Under the pieces are notes generated by a model. It was not told the origin of the DNA. It did not search any database and worked only from the letters and a program-made list of their open reading frames with translations. Made by a program: the position numbers and the translations under genes. From CAYQQR01 sp964420035 (lineage in GTDB: Bacteria; Bacteroidota; Bacteroidia; Bacteroidales; SM23-62), in the NCBI GenBank assembly GCA_964420035.1, contig CAYQQR010000054.1:1-23122 (forward strand): 23,122 bases of DNA, read 5' to 3'. This document shows positions 1-7,549 of this stretch, one piece after another (within the stretch, counting starts at the first letter, position 1; the number at the start of each line of letters is the position of its first letter).

Positions 1-56
1 CTCAATGTCTCAATGTCTCAATGTCTCAATGTCTCAATGTCTCAATGTCTCAATGG
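1..56. repeat. 8-bp tandem repeat (ctcaatgt)n, cut by window edge
   Basis: Six exact copies of ctcaatgt are followed by a seventh that differs only in its last base (ctcaatgg). The tract starts at base 1, so its full length is unknown. It lies about 37 bp beyond the stop codon of the minus-strand lipoprotein gene. The unit length is not a multiple of three, so a copy-number change would shift any reading frame through it. No gene in this window reads through it. Slipped-strand length variation is an inference from the perfect repetition. Confidence 0.9.
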
Positions 57-92
57 ACCAGATAAAAAATTCATAAAGACTGGGAGACTTAC

Positions 93-521
93 TTAATTGT
101 TTCTCGAGTAGACTGCGGTAACCTCGTCTGTTTCGCCCGTTCCAAGCTCTATTGTATAGGTCCAATCCATTCGCCTGACATTGGAAGAGACCTCGCCGCT
201 GCCTTGCAGAATGATGAAGGTATTATCCAGGGTTTGTGTGTCCAGGATCAGGGTATTACCTGAGATACGAGCCGCGGCATTCACGCCGAATCCCAATTGA
301 TAAAAATTGTATATCCGTATCCTGTTGCTGTCTGATTCGTGCCGGAAAATATCCACACTGTATGCATTTCGTGCAGATTTGAATACCGAACTGCTTTCAT
401 CCACCGTCCAGGTGGTTTCATCCAGCTTATCGATCAGGCTGTCCTTGTCCCCGCGCAAATCCTCTTCACAGGATACTGACAGAGCGAATATGATGAACAA
501 TGAGAGAATGACAGGTCTCAT
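93..521 (-). CDS. Small predicted surface lipoprotein, function unknown
   Basis: A 142-aa protein with a lipoprotein signal peptide: a short hydrophobic stretch (residues 4-14) ends in SVSC, with the lipidated cysteine at residue 18. EED follows directly, which fits the acidic export signal of surface lipoproteins in Bacteroidota. The mature part is about 125 residues, rich in alternating hydrophobic/polar strands, with a Trp near its start (TTWTVDES) and a Trp in the strand MDWTYTIEL. It therefore looks like a small beta-barrel or sandwich, perhaps lipocalin-like, but I do not recognise a family. It starts 7 nt after the hutU stop codon on the same strand and so is probably cotranscribed with hutU. 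That spacing does not by itself imply a role in histidine breakdown. Confidence 0.8.
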   Translation of the reverse strand: MRPVILSLFIIFALSVSCEEDLRGDKDSLIDKLDETTWTVDESSSVFKSARNAYSVDIFRHESDSNRIRIYNFYQLGFGVNAAARISGNTLILDTQTLDNTFIILQGSGEVSSNVRRMDWTYTIELGTGETDEVTAVYSRNN

Positions 522-528
522 GGAAGGG

Positions 529-2550
529 TTATTTTTTTCTGAGCAAATTCTTTAACATTTTTTTGTCCGCTATATGCGGAATAAGAACATCCAGGTCCGG
601 GCTTCTTTCCATCTCCCTTTTAATGGTGTTCATAGCAGGTTCGTTCCTGGCCCAGCTTCTCCGGGCCACCCCGTTGTTCACATCCCAGAACAGCATCCGG
701 GATAAACGTTGATCCGCTTCTTTTGATCCATCAAGAACCAGGCCAAAGCCGCCATTCATGACCATCCCCCAACCAACGCCTCCACCGTTATGCAATGAAA
801 CCCAGCTTGCACCGCGAAAAGCATCACCAATAACGTTTTGCACCGACATGTCTGCGGTAATGCTTGAACCATCATAGATGTTCGAGGTTTCCCTGTAGGG
901 GGAATCCGTGCCGGACACATCGTGATGATCCCTGCCCAAAACAATGGGTGCACTGATCTTGCCCTTTCGTATGGCTTCGTTGAACATCCGGGCGATTTCC
1001 ACCCTGCCGGTGGCATCGGCATAGAGAATCCTGGCCCGCGAACCCACCACCAGGTCATTCCGTCCCGCCTGTCTTATCCAGTGCAGGTTGTCTTCCATCT
1101 GCCCCTTGATCTCGGCAGGAGCAAGCTGCAGCAATTTTTCCATAGCGGTGGCTGCAAGCTCATCCGTGATTTCCAGATCTTCCGGCCGGCCCGAACAACA
1201 AACCCAGCGAAAGGGACCAAAACCGTAATCAAAGAAAAGGGGGCCCATGATATCCTGTACATAAGATGGGTAAAGGTACTGTTTGTTTGCACCATAGATA
1301 TCGGCACCGGCCCGGTCGGCCTCCAGCAGAAAAGCATTGCCGTAATCCCAGAAATACATGCCCCGTTCAGCCATGATATTGATGGCCTTCACCTGTCTTC
1401 GCAGTGAGGACTGCACCTTTTCACGGAAAACGGCCGGATCGTCCACCATCATCCGGTTGGCCTCCTCAAAACCCAGTCCGGCCGGATAATATCCCCCTGC
1501 ATAGGGGTTATGCAGTGAAGTCTGGTCGGAACCCAGCTCTATACGAATGTTCTCCTGAACCAGTTTTTCCCACAGGTCCACAATATTACCGGCATAGACC
1601 AGGGAAACGGCTTTTCGATCCCTTCTGACAATTTCCAGCCGTTTGATCAAATCATCGAGGTCCTCATACACTTCATCCACCCAACCCTGTTCATACCTTT
1701 TCTTAATGGCTTTGGGATTTATCTCGGCAACCACGCAGATACCTCCGGCGATAACCGTTGCTTTGGGTTGTGCCCCGGACATACCGCCCAGACCGGAAGT
1801 TACGAACACCTTACCCCGCAAACCGTAATCCCCCGCTGCCATAATTTTGCGGCCGGCATTCAATACCGTGATGGTGGTTCCGTGAACGATGCCCTGCGGG
1901 CCGATATACATGAATGACCCGGCAGTCATTTGTCCGTACTGTGTAACCCCCAGCGCATTCAGCCGTTCATATTCTTCCCGGGTTGAAAAATGCGGGATCA
2001 TCATCCCGTTGGTCACAACCACGCGGGGAGCCTCTTTACCCGAGGGAAAGAGTCCCAGGGGATGCCCGGAATAGAGCACCAGGGTTTGCTCGCCGGTCAT
2101 TTCAGCCAGGTACTTCATGCAAAGGAGGTATTGGGCCCAATTCTGAAATACGGCCCCGTTGCCTCCATAGGTAATGAGCTCATGGGGATGCTGGGCCACC
2201 GCCGGATCAAGGTTATTGCTCAGCATCACCATGATGGCAGCCGCCTGTTTCGACCGGTGGGGGTATTCTTCCAGCGGACGGGCGTATATGGGATAGTCGG
2301 GACGGTACCGGTACATGTATATCCGGCCGTAGTTTTCAAGTTCTTCCAAAAATTCACGGGCCAGGATACCATGCTGTTCCGTTGGGAAATAGCGCAATGC
2401 ATTTTGCAGCGCCAGTACTTTTTCTTCACTGCCGAGAACATCTTTTCTTTTGGGAGCATGATCCACGCTGGTATCATAACTGCCTGCTTCAGGTATCTCA
2501 TTGGGGATTCCCGTCAAAATAGCTTTCTGAAAGGCACTGAGCTTCGTCAT
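529..2550 (-). CDS. hutU: Urocanate hydratase (urocanase)
   Basis: Catalyses NAD+-dependent hydration of urocanate to 4-imidazolone-5-propionate, the second step of histidine degradation, in the cytoplasm. The 673-aa length matches the long form of the family rather than the ~555-aa proteobacterial form. Family signatures are intact: YGGNGAVFQNW near residues 128-138, the block QMTAGSFMYIGPQGIVHGT at about 207-225, and TSGLGGMSGAQPKA at about 251-264, which belong to the NAD-binding core. A Cys-containing motif, FGPFRWVCCSGRPEDL, lies further on. The ATG at 2550 gives the expected N-terminus. No other hut gene (hutH, hutI, ftcD) lies in the window, so the pathway genes are elsewhere or beyond the left edge. 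The gene is divergent from the CapA-type gene, with 77 bp between their starts. The lipoprotein gene follows after 7 nt. Confidence 0.95.
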   Translation of the reverse strand: MTKLSAFQKAILTGIPNEIPEAGSYDTSVDHAPKRKDVLGSEEKVLALQNALRYFPTEQHGILAREFLEELENYGRIYMYRYRPDYPIYARPLEEYPHRSKQAAAIMVMLSNNLDPAVAQHPHELITYGGNGAVFQNWAQYLLCMKYLAEMTGEQTLVLYSGHPLGLFPSGKEAPRVVVTNGMMIPHFSTREEYERLNALGVTQYGQMTAGSFMYIGPQGIVHGTTITVLNAGRKIMAAGDYGLRGKVFVTSGLGGMSGAQPKATVIAGGICVVAEINPKAIKKRYEQGWVDEVYEDLDDLIKRLEIVRRDRKAVSLVYAGNIVDLWEKLVQENIRIELGSDQTSLHNPYAGGYYPAGLGFEEANRMMVDDPAVFREKVQSSLRRQVKAINIMAERGMYFWDYGNAFLLEADRAGADIYGANKQYLYPSYVQDIMGPLFFDYGFGPFRWVCCSGRPEDLEITDELAATAMEKLLQLAPAEIKGQMEDNLHWIRQAGRNDLVVGSRARILYADATGRVEIARMFNEAIRKGKISAPIVLGRDHHDVSGTDSPYRETSNIYDGSSITADMSVQNVIGDAFRGASWVSLHNGGGVGWGMVMNGGFGLVLDGSKEADQRLSRMLFWDVNNGVARRSWARNEPAMNTIKREMERSPDLDVLIPHIADKKMLKNLLRKK

Positions 2551-2574
2551 TGTGGAGATTATTTATACAGTAAA

Positions 2575-2606
2575 GTTACAAATTCCCCCCATCCTTAGTA
2601 TATTTG
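2575..2606 (+). promoter_or_regulatory. Candidate Bacteroidota-type promoter for the CapA-type gene
   Basis: TATATTTG at 2599-2606 matches the Bacteroidota -7 consensus TAnnTTTG exactly. A loose -33 element (gttac, 2575-2579) lies about 20 bp upstream. Transcription would start near 2613, leaving a short leader before the ATG at 2628. No equally good element was found for hutU on the opposite strand of this 77-bp gap; only taactttA-type partial matches occur there. Confidence 0.45.
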
Positions 2607-2627
2607 AGGAGGCCGGAATTGTGAAGT

Positions 2628-3743
2628 ATGATCCTAACAAAATACCTTGTCATAGTTTTTTTTATCCTGCTCCAAACGCTTAAGCTTGCAGGGCAAACCG
2701 ATACCGCGGAACTGAGCCTTGTTTTCACCGGCGATATCATGGGACATGATTCCCAGATTAAGGCCGCCTGGTATGACAGTCTGCTGGCCTATGATTACGC
2801 TTACTGCTTTCAGTACATAAAACCCTTTGTGGAAAAAGCCGATATCGCCATAGGAAACCTTGAAGTTACGCTGGGGGGTCCACCTTACAAGGGTTATCCA
2901 CAATTCAGCAGTCCCGATGCCCTGGCCACCGCCCTCAAGGAAAGCGGTTTCGATATTCTGGTAAATGCCAACAACCATGCCCTGGATCGCGGAACCAAAG
3001 GATTGGGAAGAACCTTGCATGTTCTGGACTCACTGCAATTCATCCAGTCGGGGGTGTTTAATGACAGCCTGCAACGGGAACTGTATTATCCCCTGGTGGT
3101 CGAAAAAAACGGGATCAGGCTGGCCCTGCTGAATTATACTTATGGTACCAACGGCCTGAGAGTCAAGCCCCCCAACATGGTCAATTACATCCGGAAGGAA
3201 CAGATTCGGCAGGACTGTGACCAGGCGAAGCAGGCGGAACCGGACTATATCATAGCCTTAATGCATTGGGGTACAGAATATCAGCGAATACAAAACAGCA
3301 AGCAGGAAGATTTAACCGGCTTTTTGTTTCAAAATGGTGTCGACGCCATCGTGGGTTCCCACCCCCATGTTGTACAACCGGTATGGATAGATTCCCTGGC
3401 AGGTTCCAACGCGTTGCACCAGCCCGTTGCCTACAGTCTGGGAAATCTGATATCCAATCAGCGCGAACGTTACCGGAACGGGGGGATAATTCTGCGTATG
3501 CATTTAACAAAGACGGACCGGACTCAGCTGACCGATATTTCTTATGTGCCGGTGTTTGTCCACAAACCCAAAAAAATGGGCTCAACCCGTTTTACCCTGC
3601 TTCCGGCCAACCCGGAGTTTGTGGCACGCACCTTCCCAAAGCTTACCGAGGCAGATTCCCTTAATATCAGTGAATTTTATAAAGACACCCGAAGCCACCT
3701 GAACATTCGTGAGGATGAATATTTCAGGCACGACCTGCCTTAA
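2628..3743 (+). CDS. Secreted CapA family protein (metallophosphatase fold)
   Basis: A 371-aa protein with an N-terminal signal peptide (hydrophobic residues about 6-20, then AGQTDTAEL), so probably periplasmic or exported. The rest is a CapA/PgsA-like calcineurin-fold domain. In order: TGDIMGHDS (34-42), IGNLEVTLGG (75-84), NANNHALDRG (113-122), ALMHWGTEYQ, IVGSHPHVVQP and YSLGNLISNQ. These carry the Asp, Asn and His residues that bind metals in this fold. The family is named for the CapA/PgsA factor of poly-gamma-glutamate capsule export. Most Bacteroidota members stand alone without capB/capC, as here, so the substrate is unknown. It is a paralogue of the protein encoded at 9068-10135. The stop codon overlaps that of the convergent TPR gene. 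Confidence 0.88.
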   Translation: MILTKYLVIVFFILLQTLKLAGQTDTAELSLVFTGDIMGHDSQIKAAWYDSLLAYDYAYCFQYIKPFVEKADIAIGNLEVTLGGPPYKGYPQFSSPDALATALKESGFDILVNANNHALDRGTKGLGRTLHVLDSLQFIQSGVFNDSLQRELYYPLVVEKNGIRLALLNYTYGTNGLRVKPPNMVNYIRKEQIRQDCDQAKQAEPDYIIALMHWGTEYQRIQNSKQEDLTGFLFQNGVDAIVGSHPHVVQPVWIDSLAGSNALHQPVAYSLGNLISNQRERYRNGGIILRMHLTKTDRTQLTDISYVPVFVHKPKKMGSTRFTLLPANPEFVARTFPKLTEADSLNISEFYKDTRSHLNIREDEYFRHDLP

Positions 3744-5083
3744 TCGGCAGAAAGTCTTTCCAGGTGTCTCCTGGCCCGCAGTTTTATACTTTGATATCCT
3801 CCCTGGTCCAGCACCAAAGCTTTTTTGAAGTAATCCCGTGCCTGAGCTGATTCGTTCCTATCCAGGCTGATGATCCCGGCCTGTAAGGCGGCATTGGCCT
3901 TAAAGTAACGGCGCACGTGCGAATAATTCAGTACTTTCCGAAAGGAATCAAGTGCAGCCTCTCTGTTGCTCAGCGCCTGCTGTACCCGTCCCCTACGGTA
4001 ATAATATTCCGCCCGGTATGTATGGTTCAGTGAATCCGGGAAAGGAAACAGCAAATCCAGGCTATCCATGGCCCGCTTGTAATAGCCGCCGTCATACAGT
4101 AAGCGGGCAGCCAGCAGCCGGGGTTCCGGTATAAAAAGGCTTTCCTGCAAAGCTTGGTGGTCGGGTTCCAGGAAGGTATTGCCTGCATCCAATTGATCGA
4201 TCCAACGACCGTACATGGTATATTTTTCCTGCAGGAAAGCGCCCCAGGCCAAATAGAGCCGGGCTGCATTTTTGAAATGTTTCCCCCGTGCCTGCTCCAG
4301 GAAGTGTTCCAGGTGTCCTGATGCCGTGGGATCTAAGCGATTCATAAGGAAAATCCCATAGTGATAATGGACCAGCGGACGAATGATAGGCGGTCCGGTA
4401 CGGATAAGCCGCGTACACAAGCTATCCATCAGGAAATCCGGCAGCGGTTCAAGTTGCCGGATCAGGGTAAAGTCAAACAAGGCAATCCCCCCGTAAGCAG
4501 GAATATACTCCTGCAATGCAGGCCAGGCTGGATTTTCGCCCGGGGGTAAGAGGCTCTTTAAATGTCCGATGATGAGGATGAATTCCAGGTGGTCAAAGCT
4601 CCCGGGAACCAGGGAGCCATGATAGTCTTGCAACATTGCTATACCCTGATCGGAATTCCCTTTTAGTCCGGCAAGCTTAAAAAAGAATTGGTAACCCGGG
4701 GGTATATTTCCCAGGACCCATTCAAGGATGCCACCGGATAACCGGGCTTTGGGAAAGCCGGGGTACATTTTCTGATTGACACGCCAGTAGTTCCGGCTGC
4801 GCATCAGGTTCAGCACCGAACGGGCAGGATGACCTTGATAAAGATCCAGGAATGAATTCATCAGATAAAGCGCGGAAATAGTATAATGCTTATACCCTCC
4901 CCCATCCTCACCCGCGTGGAGCTTCAGAATGATCTGTTGTGATCCTTTTAAAAAATTGCGGTAGTCATTTTCATTGCCACTCAATAAAGCTTCCATAAAA
5001 GCGGCATATCCCAGCTGGTATGGTTCCAGGGAAATATGTTCCCTGAGGGTTACAGAGTCATGGCCCAATCCTTCCAGGTTCAT
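3740..5083 (-). CDS. Exported TPR-repeat protein, function unknown (true start upstream)
   Basis: The first ATG gives 447 aa, but the reading frame stays open upstream to 5269 and encodes a convincing signal peptide (see 5084-5212), so the ATG at 5083 is probably internal. The protein is all-helical. Its C-terminal third shows TPR-like repeats: a helix pair with YRAEYYYRRGRVQQALSNRE, then AALDSFRKVL, then ANAALQAGIISLDRNESAQ with ARDYFKKAL, ending RRHLERLSAD. The central part has long hydrophobic-rich helices of unclear family. It lies downstream of the MerR, nif3 and zinc-ribbon genes, and its open frame overlaps the end of the zinc-ribbon gene, so it probably ends that operon. A role in protein-protein contacts in the periplasm is inferred from the TPRs and signal peptide only. 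Confidence 0.75.
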   Translation of the reverse strand: MNLEGLGHDSVTLREHISLEPYQLGYAAFMEALLSGNENDYRNFLKGSQQIILKLHAGEDGGGYKHYTISALYLMNSFLDLYQGHPARSVLNLMRSRNYWRVNQKMYPGFPKARLSGGILEWVLGNIPPGYQFFFKLAGLKGNSDQGIAMLQDYHGSLVPGSFDHLEFILIIGHLKSLLPPGENPAWPALQEYIPAYGGIALFDFTLIRQLEPLPDFLMDSLCTRLIRTGPPIIRPLVHYHYGIFLMNRLDPTASGHLEHFLEQARGKHFKNAARLYLAWGAFLQEKYTMYGRWIDQLDAGNTFLEPDHQALQESLFIPEPRLLAARLLYDGGYYKRAMDSLDLLFPFPDSLNHTYRAEYYYRRGRVQQALSNREAALDSFRKVLNYSHVRRYFKANAALQAGIISLDRNESAQARDYFKKALVLDQGGYQSIKLRARRHLERLSAD

Positions 5084-5212
5084 GACCCTGAACCAGGCCG
5101 CATCAATCCCTTGGGCCTTCGGCTGTTGATTATAGGCTTTGGCCGGTACAAGTATTAAGAGCAGAATGCATGAAACTGCACGCGAAGCAAAAAAGGAGAA
5201 CTGCCGCGCAAT
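5084..5212 (-). other. In-frame signal-peptide region upstream of the TPR gene, no canonical start codon
   Basis: Translation in the frame of the TPR protein gives a basic start (RRIARQ), a hydrophobic core (CILLLILVP) and an AKA cleavage motif, then YNQQPKAQGIDAAWFRV running into the first Met. The frame contains no ATG, GTG or TTG between the in-frame stop at 5270-5272 and that Met. Possible starts are ATT at 5210-5212, which lies directly after AAGGAGG, ATA at 5228-5230, or CTG at 5162-5164. Alternatively, one base is missing from the six-base homopolymer at 5189-5194. One extra base there would place the TTG at 5209-5211 in frame. Confidence 0.7.
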
Positions 5213-5256
5213 CCTCCTTTTTCCCTGTATTGTCGAAAAGCCTTTTATCTGCTTTC

Positions 5257-6021
5257 TTATTTGTTGATTTCACTGTCGACCAGTATCCTGCCACAATACT
5301 CACATACAATGATCTTCTTTCCGGATTTTATATCCAACTGCCTCTGTGGCGGGATCTTATTGAAACAACCACCGCATGCATCACGCTCGACGGTAACAAC
5401 GGCCAGGCCGTTCCTGGCATTGTTCCGGATTTTATTGTAAGCGGTCAGCAACCTGGGTTCTATCCTGGAACGGATATCCTCTGATTTTTTGACGAGGTTT
5501 TCTTCTTCCTTCTGGGTATCTGATATGATCGCATCCAGTTCGCTTTTCTTGGTCTTCAAATCCTCCTGCCTTTCTGTCAGTACTTTTCCGGCTTCTTCGA
5601 TCTGCTCGTTCTTGCTTGCAACTTCTTGACCATACTCTGCTTTTCTCTTTTCGGCAAGTTCGATCTCAAGCTGCTGAAATTCAATTTCCTTGGTCAGGGA
5701 ATCGTATTCCCGGTTATTCCGGACATTCTTCTGCTGTTCTTCATATTTCCTGATCAGCGACATGGCATTCGTGATCTCATTGTTCCTCTTGGAGATCATA
5801 TCCTGAAGACTCTTTACTTCCTCATCGTAATTGTTTATCCTGGTTTCCAACCCGGCCACTTCATCTTCCAGGTCCTGCACTTCCAGGGGTAATTCACCCC
5901 GAAGTATCTTGATCTTATCAATCTCGGAATCAACCAATTGCAATTCGTAGAGTGCCCGCAGTTTCTCCTCTACTGTTGCCTCTTTTCTTTTCTCTTCTTT
6001 CGCTGTCTTAGCTTCTGCCAT
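5257..6021 (-). CDS. Coiled-coil protein with C-terminal C4 zinc ribbon (DUF164/CT398-like)
   Basis: A 254-aa cytoplasmic protein. Residues about 15-200 form a long, highly charged alpha-helical coiled coil (many Glu, Lys and Gln; for example the stretch around EIEFQQLEIELAEKRKAEYG). A four-cysteine zinc ribbon follows: CGGC at 216-219 and CEYC at 240-243, separated by IPPQRQLDIKSGKKIIV. This architecture is the C4-type zinc-ribbon family typified by chlamydial CT398 and mycobacterial orthologues. Its function is poorly defined; nucleic-acid binding or a scaffold role in secretion/regulation has been suggested for relatives. The ATG lies 3 nt after the nif3 stop codon. Pairing with a Nif3-family gene is common in bacteria, which supports the call and suggests a shared transcript. 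Confidence 0.88.
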   Translation of the reverse strand: MAEAKTAKEEKRKEATVEEKLRALYELQLVDSEIDKIKILRGELPLEVQDLEDEVAGLETRINNYDEEVKSLQDMISKRNNEITNAMSLIRKYEEQQKNVRNNREYDSLTKEIEFQQLEIELAEKRKAEYGQEVASKNEQIEEAGKVLTERQEDLKTKKSELDAIISDTQKEEENLVKKSEDIRSRIEPRLLTAYNKIRNNARNGLAVVTVERDACGGCFNKIPPQRQLDIKSGKKIIVCEYCGRILVDSEINK

Positions 6022-6024
6022 ATT

Positions 6025-7119
6025 TTACAGATAATTTATAGGATTCGTGTAACTCTTTGCAAAATTGACTGCAAATTTAGGGAATTTTTTTGTAAGTAAG
6101 TCCTGAAAGACCTCCAGTGTGAATTGTTCACTTTCATAATGCCCCGGGTCCGCGATCAATACGCGTCCGTCGGCTTCAAAGAACTGATGATATTTAAAAT
6201 CAGCACTCAGGTAAAGATCAGCCTTTTCTTTTATTGCAAGGGAAAGAAGGGGGGCCCCCGAACCCCCGCATACGGCTATTTTTTTCACAGGCTTTCCCAA
6301 TAAGCTGGTGTGCCTGAGGCAAGCGGCATTGAATGTTTCTTTGATCTTCCCTAGGATATCCTGTTCATCCTTGGCTTCAGGCAGTTCCCCGATCATACCC
6401 AAACCGGTATGAATATCTTTATTTTCAAGGTTGTAAATATCATAGGCCACTTCTTCATAAGGATGGGCCCGGAGCATTGAGGCAAGAACTTTCGGGTGGA
6501 GTTTCTTCGGCATGATGACTTCTATCCGCAGCTCCGGCTCCTTGCTCAGCTGCCCGGGTTTTCCGAGGAAGGGGTCTGTATCTTCATCTCCCCTGAAGGT
6601 CCCGAAACCCGGTGCATTAAAACTGCACATGTCATACTTCCCTATGGTACCGCCTCCGGCTTCAAACACCGCATTGCGCACCGCATCAGCATGTGATTCG
6701 GGTACAAAGAAAACAAGTTTATGGAAGCGGCCCCCTTCCGGTTGGAGGACGCGTAAGGAATGCAATCCCAGTTTCTCACAGATCTTTCCGTTTACCCCGC
6801 CGGCGACTTTATCCAGGTTTGTATGCATGGCATAGATGGCTATATCATTCCGGAGAGCCATTTGGACACAGCGTTCTGCTGAATTGGCCCCTGTGATTCG
6901 TTTCAGAGGATGAAAAATGAGGGGATGATGGGCAACAATGAGATTGGTCTTCAGCTTGATGGCCTCCTCAATGACGGGTTCCGTTACATCAAGTGTCAAC
7001 AGGGCAGTGCTGACTTCCCTGGAAGGATCACCCACTTGCATACCCGAATTATCATAGGATTCCTGGAGTGCCGGTTCGGCAAATTCCTCCAGGTACTGAA
7101 CAAGGTCAAGAATTTTCAT
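6025..7119 (-). CDS. Nif3-like dinuclear metal centre protein (YqfO/YbgI family)
   Basis: A 364-aa member of the NIF3 family, whose proteins form toroidal hexamers with a two-metal site; the enzymatic role is still debated (GTP cyclohydrolase I type 2 has been a frequent but doubtful label). The N-terminal domain shows SYDNSGMQVG, the metal motif VAHHPLIFHPLKRITG and AMHTNLDKVAGGVN. The C-terminal half has VCGGSGAPLL, DLYLSADFKYHQF and DPGHYESEQ, which supplies further metal ligands. Between them, at about 130-230, lies the PII/CutA-like insert (LVFFVPESHADAVRNAVFEA … HPYEEVAYDIY). The insert marks the long YqfO-type rather than the ~250-aa E. coli YbgI type. The ATG lies one base after the MerR gene stop codon, so translation of the two is probably coupled. 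Confidence 0.93.
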   Translation of the reverse strand: MKILDLVQYLEEFAEPALQESYDNSGMQVGDPSREVSTALLTLDVTEPVIEEAIKLKTNLIVAHHPLIFHPLKRITGANSAERCVQMALRNDIAIYAMHTNLDKVAGGVNGKICEKLGLHSLRVLQPEGGRFHKLVFFVPESHADAVRNAVFEAGGGTIGKYDMCSFNAPGFGTFRGDEDTDPFLGKPGQLSKEPELRIEVIMPKKLHPKVLASMLRAHPYEEVAYDIYNLENKDIHTGLGMIGELPEAKDEQDILGKIKETFNAACLRHTSLLGKPVKKIAVCGGSGAPLLSLAIKEKADLYLSADFKYHQFFEADGRVLIADPGHYESEQFTLEVFQDLLTKKFPKFAVNFAKSYTNPINYL

Positions 7120-7120
7120 A

Positions 7121-7459
7121 TTAGCTGATATCCTCCTTGATCCCCAGAAGCATGTCTTTTATATTTCCCAGGATCTTGATGACCTCAAAATTATTAACGG
7201 TATCTTCCTTGTTTTCTTTTAGTTTTTTCTTGGCTCCATTCAGGGTCATCCCACGTTCTTTAACAAGGTAGTATATAATATGGAAGTTTTCAATGTCTTT
7301 GTTGGTAAACATCCGGTTACCCTTTTTGTTCTTTTTGGGCTTGATGATATCAAATTCTTTCTCCCAAAACCGGATCAGGGAAGTATTCACATCGAACATC
7401 TCCGCGACTTCGCCGATAGAGTAATACAGTTTTTCCACTTTATACTCTTTATATGGCAT
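7121..7459 (-). CDS. MerR-family transcriptional regulator, short form
   Basis: A 112-aa DNA-binding protein from the ATG at 7459. A TTG at 7489 would add ten residues (MSPNTQGNIR), but the ATG places the helix-turn-helix at the usual distance from the N-terminus. The winged-helix region runs YYSIGEVAEMFDVNTSLIRFWEKEF, then wing residues KKNKKGNRMFTNKDIENFHII and the helix LVKERGMTLNGAKKKL. This pattern is closer to the MlrA/CarA subtype than to metal sensors. There is no C-terminal cysteine set for metal or thiol sensing, so any effector is unknown. The remaining tail (about 35 aa) is too short for a ligand-binding domain but could be a dimerisation helix. It heads the operon with nif3, the zinc-ribbon gene and the TPR gene. 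Confidence 0.88.
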   Translation of the reverse strand: MPYKEYKVEKLYYSIGEVAEMFDVNTSLIRFWEKEFDIIKPKKNKKGNRMFTNKDIENFHIIYYLVKERGMTLNGAKKKLKENKEDTVNNFEVIKILGNIKDMLLGIKEDIS

Positions 7460-7549
7460 CCGAATGTTTCCTTGGGTGTTTGGAGACAATACTTAAAGTA
7501 AACGTCCAACTAAAATAGGAAAATTGATTTAAAATCACAATACTGGGGT

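Noticed and set aside
66..92. Hairpin downstream of the lipoprotein gene
   Set aside because: The gact repeat there is direct, not inverted; only 3-4 bp could pair.
922..1407. A 161-codon plus-strand open frame inside hutU
   Set aside because: It is antisense to a well-conserved enzyme and its translation has no family features; it arises from codon bias of the real gene.
1990..2598. A 202-codon plus-strand open frame antisense to the start of hutU
   Set aside because: No recognisable motifs or sensible start, and fully explained by hutU on the other strand.
7523..7536. AT-rich inverted repeat (tgatt/aatca) after the beta-propeller gene as a terminator
   Set aside because: Only a 5-bp AT-rich stem with a three-base loop; too weak to call.
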